Positions 1-9,463 of a stretch of DNA of 64,000 nucleotides are shown here, one piece after another. The DNA lies in contig DAOMHQ010000001.1 in assembly GCA_035430965.1 (NCBI GenBank), forward strand, positions 9,636 to 73,635, written 5' to 3'. Made by a program: the position numbers and the translations under genes. Below the pieces are notes generated by a model that saw only the letters and a list, made by a program, of their open reading frames with translations, was not told where the DNA came from and did no database searches. The number at the start of each line of letters is the position of its first letter. The first letter of the stretch is position 1. Origin of the DNA: JAKPRU01 sp029568995. GTDB taxonomy: Bacteria > Hinthialibacterota > Hinthialibacteria > Hinthialibacterales > JAKPRU01.

Positions 1-350
1 TTGGAATCGGAGCCGGGCAGCCATTGCAGCATACAGCCCTGCTGCCAGCACCAGGAAGTAGTTTTTCCAAACTCAGTCCACTTGTTCCCATCTTGCAGGT
101 CGAACATGCCGAGCCGGACCTCATCGTTGGCTTCCGGCTGGCGGGCATCGAAATCGACCTCCATTCCAAGCACATACCGCTCGCTCGGATCGAACTGCCG
201 CTTGTCATAATAGCCGAACCAATAAGATTTTTCACCACCCAGGACTTGATAAGGGATGGAGATATCAAGGCGGTTTGTTTCCTCTGCCTGCACGAGTGTT
301 GTGGTGAATAGAAACAGACAGGTAATGACGCGATAAGAAATATCCGGCAT
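1..350 (-). CDS. Secreted beta-propeller-like protein, N-terminal fragment
   Basis: An open frame runs leftward from ATG at 350 off the window edge, giving 116 residues with no stop. It starts with a signal peptide ending near VQAEE and continues with a Trp/Tyr-rich stretch (YWFGYYDKRQFDPSERYVLG, then W-C-W-Q-Q-G-C). This pattern resembles the first blade of secreted oligogalacturonate-lyase/TolB-like propellers common in Planctomycetes and related phyla; that family call is from memory. The protein is probably exported to the periplasm. Repeat R2 lies directly upstream of the start. Function cannot be assigned from the fragment, but composition and signal peptide make it a convincing gene. 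Confidence 0.7.
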   Translation of the reverse strand, partial: MPDISYRVITCLFLFTTTLVQAEETNRLDISIPYQVLGGEKSYWFGYYDKRQFDPSERYVLGMEVDFDARQPEANDEVRLGMFDLQDGNKWTEFGKTTSWCWQQGCMLQWLPGSDS

Positions 351-354
351 AACT

Positions 355-438
355 TCAACCCCCTCTTTGTCTCCCCCAATCTTTGGGGGAGAGGTCTTGG
401 CAGTCCCTCCCCAAGATTGGGGAGGGTGTAGGGTGGGG
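355..438. repeat. Dispersed repeat R2, copy a
   Basis: Two imperfect hairpins in tandem: CTCCCCCAATCTTTGGGGGAG and CCTCCCCAAGATTGGGGAGG, ending GTGTAGGGTGG. A closely similar element lies at 63919-64000 and a partial one inside the GH42-like gene at 42733-42763. It fills the gap between two leftward genes. Confidence 0.8.
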
Positions 439-452
439 TTGATTCGGAAACC

Positions 453-1448
453 TCAGCTGGTCGGTTCTCCGTAAACCGGTCCCCACGCCTTAGCCATTTC
501 TTTTCCTTTTGCGTCGAGTTCCTTGCGCTCCTGATCGGTAAACGGTTTGTAATTCAATACCGTTTCAACCGCCTGGTCCAGTTCGGCTAAATTGCGAACC
601 CCGATATTCAGCGAGGAGATGCCGGGAAGTTCGATGGCGTACCGCATGGCGGACTCATAATCTTGTCCGGTCAAACGGGCGGTTCCTTTGGTCCAGTCTG
701 CCGGGCCGCCGAGGATTTTCATCGCGATGAGGCCGAGTTTCTTCTTTTTTGCCGGTGCCCAAACCCGGTCCTCGAAGTTGTAGCTGTGTTTGACTACGAA
801 ATTGACGGCGGGCATGGCAACCTCGATTTCATCGCGTTCCAGGAACGGCAGGAATCGCGACGGGAAAAAGTGTGCGGAACAACCGATATGCCCGATGATG
901 CCCTGTTTTTTCGCCTCCACCATAGCGGCAAGCATCCCTTTCGGGCCGAGGACATCCTCCACTTCCGATTTGTATCCCTCCAGGCCGACATCATGAATAT
1001 AAACCAGCTCAAAATGGTCGGTCTGTAATTTCTTTATATTCTCCCGCAGCTGTCTCCAGCATCCGTCATAGGTCGGATCCTCAATCTTTGTGGCGAGGAA
1101 GATCTTATCGCGGTGGGGCTTGATTGCCGGTCCCAGGTATTCCGCGGCTTCCTCGTAGTTCAGAGCCGTGTCGATGGAGGTCACCCCCAGTTCGACAGAG
1201 CGGTCCACCATGTCGCGGACGTCGTCAGGCGTGATACCGAGGTTCGCCCGGAAATGCCCCGTACCTAACGTAATATAGGAGATCGGCACGCCGGTGCGGC
1301 CCAGTATCCGTGTCGGGACTTTCTTCCGTTCGGACTGTGCAACGGCCGCATTGTGAACACAGCCTCCCAGGAGTGCGTACGAGATGGATGCGCCTGTGGT
1401 GCGCAAAACATCGCGTCTGGAAATCAGGTTCGGCTTTTCATGGCTCAT
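453..1448 (-). CDS. Tat-exported aldo/keto reductase
   Basis: 331-aa protein with a twin-arginine signal (SRRDVL at residues 10-15, hydrophobic stretch to about residue 38), followed by an aldo/keto reductase barrel. Expected catalytic residues are visible: Asp and Tyr in SIDTALNYEE, Lys in FLATKIED and His in YIHD. The family reduces aldehydes or ketones with NAD(P)H; here it probably acts in the periplasm on sugar-derived carbonyls (inference). The ATG at 1448 is chosen because GGAGG lies 8 nt upstream, although the frame is open further upstream. It is transcribed divergently from the amidohydrolase gene, which also carries a Tat signal. Confidence 0.88.
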   Translation of the reverse strand: MSHEKPNLISRRDVLRTTGASISYALLGGCVHNAAVAQSERKKVPTRILGRTGVPISYITLGTGHFRANLGITPDDVRDMVDRSVELGVTSIDTALNYEEAAEYLGPAIKPHRDKIFLATKIEDPTYDGCWRQLRENIKKLQTDHFELVYIHDVGLEGYKSEVEDVLGPKGMLAAMVEAKKQGIIGHIGCSAHFFPSRFLPFLERDEIEVAMPAVNFVVKHSYNFEDRVWAPAKKKKLGLIAMKILGGPADWTKGTARLTGQDYESAMRYAIELPGISSLNIGVRNLAELDQAVETVLNYKPFTDQERKELDAKGKEMAKAWGPVYGEPTS

Positions 1449-1549
1449 GAATGTGTCCTCCATGTGGATGCCGGATATTGGCTCGTTTTTCCCGATGGAT
1501 GATCGGTGCAGCGATGAAATCCGGCATCGGTGATCCGACATATTCGATA

Positions 1550-1558
1550 TGATATACT
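1550..1558 (+). promoter_or_regulatory. Extended -10 element
   Basis: TGATATACT matches an extended -10 (TGn-TATACT) about 54 nt before the amidohydrolase start. No convincing -35 is seen, which extended -10 promoters tolerate. Confidence 0.4.
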
Positions 1559-1611
1559 GACCCGGAATCATAAAGGATACGAATCAAGAACGGAATGGAG
1601 GAGATTCGAGA

Positions 1612-3030
1612 ATGCGAGATCGAACATCGAAAGAGCAACGGCTTTCGCGACGGGCCGTGATGGTTGCGGCGGGAGTCGGAATCGGCACAGGTGCATTCCC
1701 TGCTCATGCCCAATCGTCCGAGGGGGATCTTGCTCAGGAAATCCAGGCGCTGCCGAACATCTCCGGCCATGAGCACTGGGGTTCCATACCGATCATCGGG
1801 AACTGCGATGGCGGATTCCATGCCGATCTCAAGGCGGGCATCGAACCGGAAAACGCTTCTCTGTTCGATCTCCTGTTCGAGCCGTATTCCGGGATGAACT
1901 TCCAGGCGATGGGAGTCGATCCCCATGCCGATGCCAAGGCGCAGGGCCTTGAGTCCATGGCGGACTGGGGACGGAAAGACCCTCAGAGTGCCTGGCAATC
2001 CGCCAAGCGTATCTACCAGCCCGCACGCTCAACCGGCTGGTTCTCCTGCACCGCGCAGGGGATTCAGGCGCTGTATGACGTAGATCTCCATGCCCTGTTC
2101 GATGATTCTTCCTCGAATATCGAGCCGGTTCTGCGTCTGGACCAGGCGATTCGCGAGCGATACCGGAGTCTGGTGGCCTGGTACAAAGAGGCCATGCAAA
2201 AACTCCGAATCGAAACCATCTTGCGACCGGTGCAGCTGGAGTTCGGATATCGTCAGGACAATGCGGGAGAGCGAGACATCCTATCGCCGCTTCTTCGGAT
2301 CGACCAGTATTGTTCCTTCTATCAGAAACGGACCAGCGCGATCGAGTTCTGTGTTCAGCATACGGGAGTCGATCCCAAGAATGCGGATGAGTTCCGCGAA
2401 TTTTTGTCCAAGTGTTTCGAGGCGGCAGACAAGACGGGATTTCGTGGGACCAAGCAGCTGCAAGCGTATTCGCGTCCGTTGAACTTCGAACGTCCCAAAG
2501 ATTCGGATGTGTGTTTTGAGGCAACGGATGATCGCGAGAAGAGGCGAATCTTCGGTAATTTTGTCGTATACGAGTGCATGGAATTGACGGCGAAACGGGA
2601 CTGGCCGCACCAGGTTCATGTTGGCACTCACAACGTGCCTCGTTCGGAACCGCTGGCGCTGGAGCCGCTTGTCCGTGCATTCCCGCAGGTGCGGTTTGTG
2701 CTGCTTCATTGCTGGCCGTTCATTCGTGAATCGGCTTATCTTGCCAAGTCACGTCCGAATGTCTTTCTGGATACCTGCTGGACCCCCGTGTTGAGTCCTG
2801 CCATTTTCCGGGAATTCATGGACCTGACTGTCGGATACTTGCCCGATATCAAGGTCTGTATCGGCCATGACTCGACCTCGATTGAGATGGCGGCGGGATC
2901 GGCAGCGGTTTCCCGCTCCATCCTGTCACAGGTTCTGGAGGAGAGAATTCAGAGCAAATTCCTCACAATGGACTCCGCAATCGCGCTTGCAAAGCGATAT
3001 TTGGCGGATAATGCGAGGGAGGTTTATCGG
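1612..3030 (+). CDS. Tat-exported amidohydrolase (amidohydrolase_2-like), 3' end in gap
   Basis: 473 residues are readable before the N-run. The N-terminus has a Tat motif (LSRRAV, residues 11-16) and a signal ending near AHA. Metal-ligand-like motifs of the amidohydrolase superfamily follow: HEH at 53-55, QVHVGTHN, LLHCWPF and GHDS. The last visible residues, YLADNAREVYR, match the usual end of amidohydrolase_2 proteins, so only a few residues are missing. The start has GGAGGAG 8 nt upstream. The frame appears to continue past the N-run only by chance, because the sequence beyond lies over a leftward antitoxin gene. It likely hydrolyses or decarboxylates an exported substrate; the substrate is unknown. 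Confidence 0.85.
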
Positions 3031-3130
3031 NNNNNNNNNNNNNNNNNNNNNNNNNNNNNNNNNNNNNNNNNNNNNNNNNNNNNNNNNNNNNNNNNNNNNN
3101 NNNNNNNNNNNNNNNNNNNNNNNNNNNNNN
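3031..3130. other. Assembly gap (100 N)
   Basis: A run of exactly 100 N marks a scaffold join of unknown true length. It removes the last residues of the amidohydrolase gene, and any reading frame spanning it is artificial. Confidence 0.98.
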
Positions 3131-3132
3131 CT

Positions 3133-3435
3133 TCACACCGATGCGCAGACCCGGACCTCTTTGTCCAGCCTGTTTCCGATTCGATCCGTTTCTCGCGCCA
3201 GGTCGAAATGAGTTTGCAGATTCAGCCAGAACCGGGGAGAGATGGTGAAATAACGTCCCAGACGCAATGCCGTGTCAGCGGTGATCCCTCGCTCACCGTG
3301 TACGATTTCATTGATTCGTCTGGGAGGAACACTGATATCCTTGGCCAATCGGTATTGAGAGATATTCATCGGTTTGAGAAATTCTTCCAGGAGAATCTCA
3401 CCCGGATGGATGGGGGGTATTTTTTTCCGTTTCAT
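3133..3435 (-). CDS. higA: HigA-family antitoxin (XRE), solitary
   Basis: 100-aa HigA-type protein: IPPIHPGEIL opening, helix-turn-helix around ISQYRLAKDISVPPRRINEI, then the typical ending RFWLNLQTHFDLA. Start at 3435 is set by AGGAG 7-8 nt upstream. HigA proteins bind their own promoter and neutralise a HigB RNase normally encoded just upstream. Here the upstream side is occupied by a palindromic repeat and the SGNH gene, and the downstream side by the assembly gap, so no toxin is visible. A second HigA (53051-53338) has the same layout but a diverged sequence. Confidence 0.88.
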   Translation of the reverse strand: MKRKKIPPIHPGEILLEEFLKPMNISQYRLAKDISVPPRRINEIVHGERGITADTALRLGRYFTISPRFWLNLQTHFDLARETDRIGNRLDKEVRVCASV

Positions 3436-3456
3436 GACCGTTCTCCTAGTGATGAA

Positions 3457-3512
3457 GGGAGCGTCTCGCTCCCGACAATAGCAGAATCGGGGGCGGGACG
3501 CCCCCGCTCCCC
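3457..3512. repeat. Palindromic repeat pair (GGGAGCG/CGCTCCC type)
   Basis: GGGAGCGTCTCGCTCCC at 3457-3473 and a related GGGGGCGGGACGCCCCC near 3489 form two short hairpins between the antitoxin gene and the end of the SGNH gene. They resemble interspersed palindromes of many bacterial genomes. Confidence 0.7.
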
Positions 3513-3521
3513 TGTCCTTTC

Positions 3522-5585
3522 TCATCGTTCCGCCCACACAAATCCCAAATCCAAGTCCGGCTGGTTTTGGACAGCCCACAACTCCAGCAACTCCCTGGCG
3601 AGGGTATCCCCACGAGTGATTGCCTCGTAATGGTCATGTTCCGAGCTGGCGGCGGGTAACGAATATTCGCCGAAGAAGATCTCGACCGCCTGTTTTCCGA
3701 AGAAGTCGGCCCGGTCCAGGTATTTCTTCTCTCCGGTCAATCGGTAGGCATTCACCATCAGCGCAATCGCATCGCCCAGCGCTCCCGGATACAGCGTGAT
3801 GGACCGGTCCGGCTCGCTGGTCAGGTACTGTTCGGCAGCCCCCATGAACAAATCCCGGTATTTCTCGTTTTTGATCTGGCGGTAGCGAAGCAGGCAAAGC
3901 ATCGCGGTCTGCGCGTGGGTTTCCTGCCCATACCCCGTGGCCCAGATACGGCTGTGTATTTCTTTATCGCCGACGACGCTGCCCGCTTGCAGGGTGGAAG
4001 CGAGAGCAAAAATGAAGAATCCTTTTGTTTGAGGGGCTTGTGGGATTTTGAGAAATACCTCATCCGTCCGCATCGCACAGGCGCGCATCTTCTTCGCTGT
4101 CTCTGCCGGGACTTTCTCCGCGCTGTCCCACAGGTCCACGGCTAATGAGAGATTGCTGGTCGGCCAGACTTGTTCGGGTGCGCTGCTCTGGGATGGAATC
4201 GCGCCGGTTTTCGGGTTCCGCCGACTGTCAAAATAGTTGACCAGTTTCTCGATGTGCCTCAGATAGTCTTCATTCCCCGTCCGTTGATAGGCTTCCGCCC
4301 AAGTCGCGATATAGAAGCCGCCGTGACGGGGGAACTCAGCATTCAATCCGGCCTTGTGTGAGTGGTAGCTGGCGTGACGGCTGAAATTGCCGGTTTCGTG
4401 ATCTCCAATCTGGTTCTCCCACAGTCCGGTTGCGAATTCCTTGCACGGTTCCGGGGCCAATTCATAGCAATGTTTCCAGAGAACCCATGGCCGATAGAAC
4501 TCATGCGAGTCTCTGCCGGCCAACGGCTTTTCCGTATGGAAATCCCAGCCGAGATGTTCGCCCCATGCGAAAAAGCAGCTTGTGGCGCTTTGACAGTGAT
4601 TGAAAAAGTATTGAAGAGAATTATCGGCGGCCTTTGCGTATTTCGGTTCGCCGGTGATCTTCGTCAGGCCATACAGAGCCTGATACAGATTCAAGTCGTG
4701 CATGGGATTTGCGCCGGTCCAGGTTCGGTCGTGCTCGCGGATGCCGGTAATGGACGCAGGCTGTTCCTGCGGAAGACGCAGAATCTTTCGGTCGAGGGCG
4801 GCGGCGAAAAGCGGGGAGTGAACCTCGCCATAATCGTCCCGGCCATATTCGATCATGGTATCCGCATATCCGCGCACAACGGCGAGGTAATCCGTGATAC
4901 CCAGTGCCTTCTTGACACTCAAACTGACTTTGCCCGCCAGAATCTCGGACCCCTCATCCGTAAAATGAACATTCGCCGGTCGCTGGATTTTGCCCAATCT
5001 CGGAAAGGCGAACGAATAGAGATCATCAATGGCGATCCCGTTTTCCTCCATGATTTTCCCGGCGATGGAATTGTACCGGACCTCATCGCCCGGATTGCGT
5101 AGGGGAGAAAGAACTCCTTCAGGCACAGGCGTTGTGCTTGCCCAGATCAGCCTGGCTCCGGTCTTTTTCAGTATCTCCACAAGTTGGCGCAGATTCTTCT
5201 CATAATCTTCGATGGGAACCTGATGTTTTCCACTCTCCATGATCTTGATATCGTGCAGACCCCAGTTGAAATGAATCACATCCCAATGCCCATTCCCCAA
5301 CCATTGTTCCAGCTTCTCCAATCCATTCAGGGTCGGGCCGCCATTCTCCGGGATACGATGCACATTCGCGATTCCTTCGAGCTGTTTCCGCACCGGCAGG
5401 GTATATCCGATGGAAATCGAGTCCCCGATCAGCAACACTCTGGGCAGTGAGGGATTGTCTTCGATTTCCACGAACGCCGGGTTAACTTTGGTTTCGGTTG
5501 TGCCTTGAGCGGAGACTTGCAGAATGCAGAAAGCAGAGAGTAAAAGGACGATTGCCATTCGAATACGTTTTGTCGGATTCTTCAT
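3522..5585 (-). CDS. Secreted SGNH hydrolase fused to alpha/alpha-toroid domain
   Basis: 687-aa protein with a signal peptide (residues 1-26), an SGNH/GDSL-like hydrolase domain at about 47-245 (LLIGDSISIG, nucleophile Ser56; Gly/Asn blocks further on) and a long C-terminal helical region at about 260-660. That region is rich in Trp/Tyr and repeated LY.AL..LTG.EKY-type helices, as in (alpha/alpha)6-toroid glycan lyases or hydrolases. The usual catalytic DxxH near the end of the SGNH domain reads A-N-V-H, with Ala where Asp is expected. Start 5585 has GGAG 6 nt upstream; a start at 5597 is possible. The combination suggests deacetylation plus processing of a polysaccharide (inference). Confidence 0.8.
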   Translation of the reverse strand: MKNPTKRIRMAIVLLLSAFCILQVSAQGTTETKVNPAFVEIEDNPSLPRVLLIGDSISIGYTLPVRKQLEGIANVHRIPENGGPTLNGLEKLEQWLGNGHWDVIHFNWGLHDIKIMESGKHQVPIEDYEKNLRQLVEILKKTGARLIWASTTPVPEGVLSPLRNPGDEVRYNSIAGKIMEENGIAIDDLYSFAFPRLGKIQRPANVHFTDEGSEILAGKVSLSVKKALGITDYLAVVRGYADTMIEYGRDDYGEVHSPLFAAALDRKILRLPQEQPASITGIREHDRTWTGANPMHDLNLYQALYGLTKITGEPKYAKAADNSLQYFFNHCQSATSCFFAWGEHLGWDFHTEKPLAGRDSHEFYRPWVLWKHCYELAPEPCKEFATGLWENQIGDHETGNFSRHASYHSHKAGLNAEFPRHGGFYIATWAEAYQRTGNEDYLRHIEKLVNYFDSRRNPKTGAIPSQSSAPEQVWPTSNLSLAVDLWDSAEKVPAETAKKMRACAMRTDEVFLKIPQAPQTKGFFIFALASTLQAGSVVGDKEIHSRIWATGYGQETHAQTAMLCLLRYRQIKNEKYRDLFMGAAEQYLTSEPDRSITLYPGALGDAIALMVNAYRLTGEKKYLDRADFFGKQAVEIFFGEYSLPAASSEHDHYEAITRGDTLARELLELWAVQNQPDLDLGFVWAER

Positions 5586-5657
5586 TGTGATCTCCATGAC
5601 GGTGATTTCGATCAATGATAAGATCCGCGAGTGAGTTACGGAACCGGAGTACTTTCC

Positions 5658-6602
5658 ATGCGATTTCAGGAAATCGGCGTACTGTGCGCGTTGTTGCTGG
5701 AGATTTTCATTTTCTGGATGATTTGCCCGGAGGTGGCCAATCGGCAGACAGGGCAACTCGAATCGAGTTTTCTGACAACGGATCATTTACTCCGCACCGT
5801 ACACAACATCTCCACGGTGGGGATTGCGGCCGTGGGCGCGACGCTGGTGATCATCAGTGGGGGGATCGACCTGTCGGTGGGATCGTTAATCGCTCTGACT
5901 GTGGTTGTCACCGGGTTCCTTCTCTCGTCGGGGTTCTCCGTTTTTGTCTCAATCGGGGCGGCGCTTCTGGCGGGAGCGTTGGCGGGCCTGGTCAACGGTG
6001 CGCTGATAGCGTTCCTGGGTTTGCCGCCATTCATTGTCACATTGGGGATGCTGTCAATCGCTCGCGGACTTGCCTTCTGGATCACTGGCGGCCTGACGGT
6101 TTCCGGGTTCCTCGCGAATGCGCCCTTCGCGGCTTTTCTGGGCAATGGGCACTGGCTGCGTATCCCGATTCCGGTGTATGTCATGGCCGGTGTTGCTGTT
6201 GCGGGATGGGTGATTCTGACGCGGACATCATTGGGCAGACGGATTGTCGCGCTCGGCGGAAATGAAGCGGTTACCCACTATGCCGGTGTGAATATCCACC
6301 TTCTGAAAGTGCTCATTTACACGTTGGCGGGATTGGCGGCGGGGATTGCCGGGGTGCTGTATGCCTGTCGGTATGGCTATGCGGCCTCCACAGCGGGACG
6401 CGGGTATGAACTAGAGGTCATTGCCGCCGTGGTGATCGGCGGAACCAGCCTGAGCGGGGGACGGGGAACCATCCTGGGTACGATGATCGGTGCGACTCTC
6501 ATGGGGTGCCTGCGGGTGGGCCTGGTCACCTATGGGGCCATGGACCAGTACATCGAACTGGCCATCGGTGCGGTGATTATCCTGGCGGTGCTGGTGGATG
6601 TC
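5658..6602 (+). CDS. Ribose/xylose-type ABC transporter permease, 3' end in gap
   Basis: 315 residues are visible with about nine hydrophobic segments and the RbsC-family signatures GATLVIISGGIDLSVGS and VIGGTSLSGGRGT. It forms the membrane channel of a sugar importer. ATG at 5658 has GGAG 8 nt upstream and is preferred over an upstream GTG at 5631. The C-terminus falls in the N-run. A matching periplasmic binding protein follows after the gap, but no ATP-binding subunit is seen, so either it was lost in the gap or a shared ATPase is encoded elsewhere. It is divergent from the SGNH gene with about 70 bp between. Confidence 0.9.
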
Positions 6603-6702
6603 NNNNNNNNNNNNNNNNNNNNNNNNNNNNNNNNNNNNNNNNNNNNNNNNNNNNNNNNNNNNNNNNNNNNNNNNNNNNNNNNNNNNNNNNNNNNNNNNNN
6701 NN
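6603..6702. other. Assembly gap (100 N)
   Basis: The second 100-N scaffold gap. It lies at the end of the permease gene and directly abuts an R1 repeat, consistent with assembly breakage at a repeat. Confidence 0.98.
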
Positions 6703-6736
6703 TCCCTCTCCCTTCGGGAGAGGGTTAGGGTGAGGG
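6703..6736. repeat. Dispersed repeat R1, copy a
   Basis: Core CCCTCTCCCTTCGGGAGAGGG followed by TTAGGGTGAGGG. It sits between the gap and the sugar-binding protein gene. Confidence 0.85.
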
Positions 6737-6844
6737 TCTTTCTAGCTCAACCCACGCCCTTCGAGAACAACGACAATGCAAAGCATTTCTGATACACTAC
6801 GCTCGCATCATCCCGGCACGAATAAACACTACGGAGAAACGACT

Positions 6845-7834
6845 ATGAAAAATCTTCGGATTCTGCTTCTTTTCGGATTCTGTTGCGCTTTGTCGATCGG
6901 ATGCGGTAGGGGACCTTCGGACGAATCGGCAGCCCCCGAAGCAAAAAAGTATGTCCTGGGTTTCTCTCCCAAAATGCTGGACAATCCCGTCTTTAATCGG
7001 GCGAAGATCGGTGCGGAGAAGACCGCGCAGGAACTCTCCGCAACTTACGGGGAAATTGAGATTCTCTGGAGCGCACCCACCGAAGGCGACGCGGCAAAAC
7101 AAGTCGAGATTGTCCAGGGATTCATCCAGCGGGGCGTTGATGGAATTGCCGTCTCCTGCAACGAACCGCAGGCGCTCAAAACCGTCATTGACCAGGCCAT
7201 TGATGTCGGCATCCCCACCATCACTTTCGATTCCGATTCCCCGGAATCAAAGCGACTGACCTATTACGGAACCGATGATGTGGAATGCGGCACAGTGATT
7301 GCGGAACGGCTTCACCAGGCTATGGGCGGGAAGGGAACATACGCCATCCTGACCGGCGTTCCGGGCGCTTACAACCTGGAAACCCGCATTCAGGCGGTCA
7401 AGGACAAACTGACCGAGGTGAACAGCGGATTGGAACTGGTGCAGACTCTTTATTGCAATGACGATTCGCCGACAGCCATTCAGCAAATCGAACAGGTGAT
7501 GCGAGCACGACCCGATCTGGGCGGTTGGGCGATGGTCGGCGGTTGGCCGCTGATGGCGGACAATGCGCTGGCCTGCATCAATCCGCCGGGCAGCTGCAAG
7601 ATCGTTGCGGTGGATACTCTTCCCACAATGTGGCAATACATCGAGCAGGGATATGTCGATGCGCTTGTGGGACAGAAAGTGTACCACTGGGGCGCGGAGA
7701 GCGTCCGCATCCTGATGGACATCATAGTCAACCAAACGGAATACCCTCGCAATTCCTGGTCCGGCGTAGACATTGTCACAAAGGAAAACCTGGAAGATTA
7801 CAAAAAGCAGTGGGTGGAATGGTTCGGAGAATAA
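6845..7834 (+). CDS. Sugar ABC transporter substrate-binding lipoprotein (Peripla_BP_4 type)
   Basis: 329-aa exported protein. The N-terminus MKNLRILLLFGFCCALSIGC is a signal sequence with a possible, slightly atypical lipobox at Cys20. The mature part has the RbsB-like pattern: FSPKMLDNPVFNRAKIG, GFIQRGVDGIAVSCNE, PTITFDSDSP, then a second lobe around YCNDDSPTAIQQIEQVM. It should bind a sugar in the periplasm and deliver it to the permease upstream. The start has GGAG 8 nt upstream. It ends 16 bp from the convergent pentapeptide gene. Confidence 0.9.
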   Translation: MKNLRILLLFGFCCALSIGCGRGPSDESAAPEAKKYVLGFSPKMLDNPVFNRAKIGAEKTAQELSATYGEIEILWSAPTEGDAAKQVEIVQGFIQRGVDGIAVSCNEPQALKTVIDQAIDVGIPTITFDSDSPESKRLTYYGTDDVECGTVIAERLHQAMGGKGTYAILTGVPGAYNLETRIQAVKDKLTEVNSGLELVQTLYCNDDSPTAIQQIEQVMRARPDLGGWAMVGGWPLMADNALACINPPGSCKIVAVDTLPTMWQYIEQGYVDALVGQKVYHWGAESVRILMDIIVNQTEYPRNSWSGVDIVTKENLEDYKKQWVEWFGE

Positions 7835-7850
7835 GACCATTCCAATAGCC

Positions 7851-9197
7851 TCATCCGTGCTTTTCGAACCGATCGCGTAGATTATCCTTTGTGATGATAA
7901 CCTCGTTCTTTTCATCGAGCGGTACAACCATGTAGTACTCTGAAACCGTCCCGGCAACGCTTGCAGGAGCGATCAGCTGTGCTTTCAGGCTGTCCTGGAC
8001 AATGCCGATCTGCAAATGGGGGCTTTTCCCAACCTGCTTAATCGCGGACACGCAGACATTTCGCAGGTTCATGAACACTTCCGCCAGTCGATTGGCGAAC
8101 GGCCATTTTGGCGGGGGAGTTTTTGCCAGATTCCGGAACGGCTCCCACAGGATCTTGCCCCGCTCCTGATCGGGAATGGCATCCAGGGTCTTATCCCAGT
8201 CGATGGCCTGGCTTCGCGGAAAGGGAGCAAGAAGGTCGGGCAACCGGCGATAGATCTCCTCATAGGAATTCGATTGAAAAGACAGGACCGTTCCGGAACT
8301 CTCCCGACGTTGTCCCGAAAGATCCACGGAGGTCGCCCATCCCTGGCGATGAAGGTTGACAAAGTGCAACTGGTAGCAGGTTTGCTCCAGGTCAGTCAGC
8401 TGGAGATTCAGATGCACCTCCACAATGGCCGATTGGCGAAAAACGCCTTGCGCATTGATCCCGAACAGGACCATGTTGCCCTTTTCATCCAGGCGAAGCA
8501 GGGATGGAGGTTTGGGCATTCCTTCCAATTCCTGAAGGCGGATGTCCTTGACAAGGGCATTTTCCACAACGGCCTCGGACAGGTTGCACCGCGTGAAACA
8601 AGCCAGCCAGAGACTTGCATTTTGCAGGATGGCCTGTGTCAGGTTCGCTTCGAATAGTTCCGTTCCCCAGAGACGGGCTTCCACCAGATCGGCCCCGGTG
8701 AAATCGCAAGCAAAGAACTTGGCATGATCCAGGATGGCTTCGGCCATTCTCGCTCCTCGGAAATCCACCACAAAACAATCGACTTTGGTCAGATTGGCCT
8801 GTGAAATGTCCGATGCATCCAGGTATGCCTCCACGATTTTTGCCCTCTTGAGGTTTGCCCCGGACAGACTTGCCCGGCAGAGATGGACGCGGAACAGATC
8901 CGCTCCGGTCAGATTCGCCCGGCTCAGATCGGCCCGATCCATCAGGGCGTCGCTCAGGTTGATCTCGCGCAGGTCCGCATCGCACAGGTTGGTTTCCTCC
9001 AGCTTCGCTTCCCGCAAATACGCACGAGAGAAACTCGCCCCGGCGAGATTTGCGCCGGACAAATCGATCCCATTCAGGTTCTTTCGGGCGAGATTGGCTC
9101 CCGCGAGGTCGGGAATGATCTCAGGATTCTCCTGTCGCCATGCGTTCCAGGGATCCACTCCTTCGTGCAGAATTGCCAAATGATTCGGATTGGCCAT
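7851..9197 (-). CDS. Pentapeptide-repeat protein with C-terminal unknown domain
   Basis: 448-aa protein. Residues from about 30 to 235 consist of A(N/D)LxxA-type pentapeptides (for example GANLAGASFSRAYLREAKL), expected to fold as a right-handed quadrilateral beta-helix. The C-terminal half, about residues 240-448, is not recognised; it contains an SLLRLDEKGNMVLFGINAQG segment and a probable mixed alpha/beta region. No signal peptide is seen, so it is probably cytosolic. Start 9197 is supported by GAGG 9 nt upstream. Pentapeptide proteins act as scaffolds or DNA mimics, but nothing here indicates which. Confidence 0.85.
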   Translation of the reverse strand: MANPNHLAILHEGVDPWNAWRQENPEIIPDLAGANLARKNLNGIDLSGANLAGASFSRAYLREAKLEETNLCDADLREINLSDALMDRADLSRANLTGADLFRVHLCRASLSGANLKRAKIVEAYLDASDISQANLTKVDCFVVDFRGARMAEAILDHAKFFACDFTGADLVEARLWGTELFEANLTQAILQNASLWLACFTRCNLSEAVVENALVKDIRLQELEGMPKPPSLLRLDEKGNMVLFGINAQGVFRQSAIVEVHLNLQLTDLEQTCYQLHFVNLHRQGWATSVDLSGQRRESSGTVLSFQSNSYEEIYRRLPDLLAPFPRSQAIDWDKTLDAIPDQERGKILWEPFRNLAKTPPPKWPFANRLAEVFMNLRNVCVSAIKQVGKSPHLQIGIVQDSLKAQLIAPASVAGTVSEYYMVVPLDEKNEVIITKDNLRDRFEKHG

Positions 9198-9463
9198 ATA
9201 TGATATCCTCAAGAGAAATGGGTTGCGATTCTGGCAGCAGGCACTGTAGCACAAAGTCGTTCCAGGTCGGCGTTTTCCCTCGGAAAGAACAGTCATCGCA
9301 AATTGTCACTTTAACCGTCTTAAAAGGCAGACTGCAGGTATATCCCTCAACGGGAGTATGATATCATCTCTTCCTACCGAATCTTAACAGGATTTCTTTG
9401 GTCGAATTTCAGGCAACGGCTCCGGCTGTGCCGACACACAGGCGAAAACGAGAGGAGAGCAGC

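Noticed and set aside
1829..2680. 283-codon reverse frame opposite the amidohydrolase
   Set aside because: Composition is Arg/Pro/Ser-rich with no domain; it mirrors the strong forward gene.
3031..3630. Forward frame continuing from the amidohydrolase across the N-run to 3630
   Set aside because: It joins through N bases only; the right part is antisense to a well-supported HigA gene and the SGNH gene.
4362..5102. 246-codon forward frame within the SGNH/toroid gene
   Set aside because: Shadow of a gene with signal peptide and motifs on the other strand.
6603..6728. Permease frame extended through the second N-run into repeat R1
   Set aside because: The extension after the N-run is repeat DNA, not permease sequence; the true end lies in the gap.
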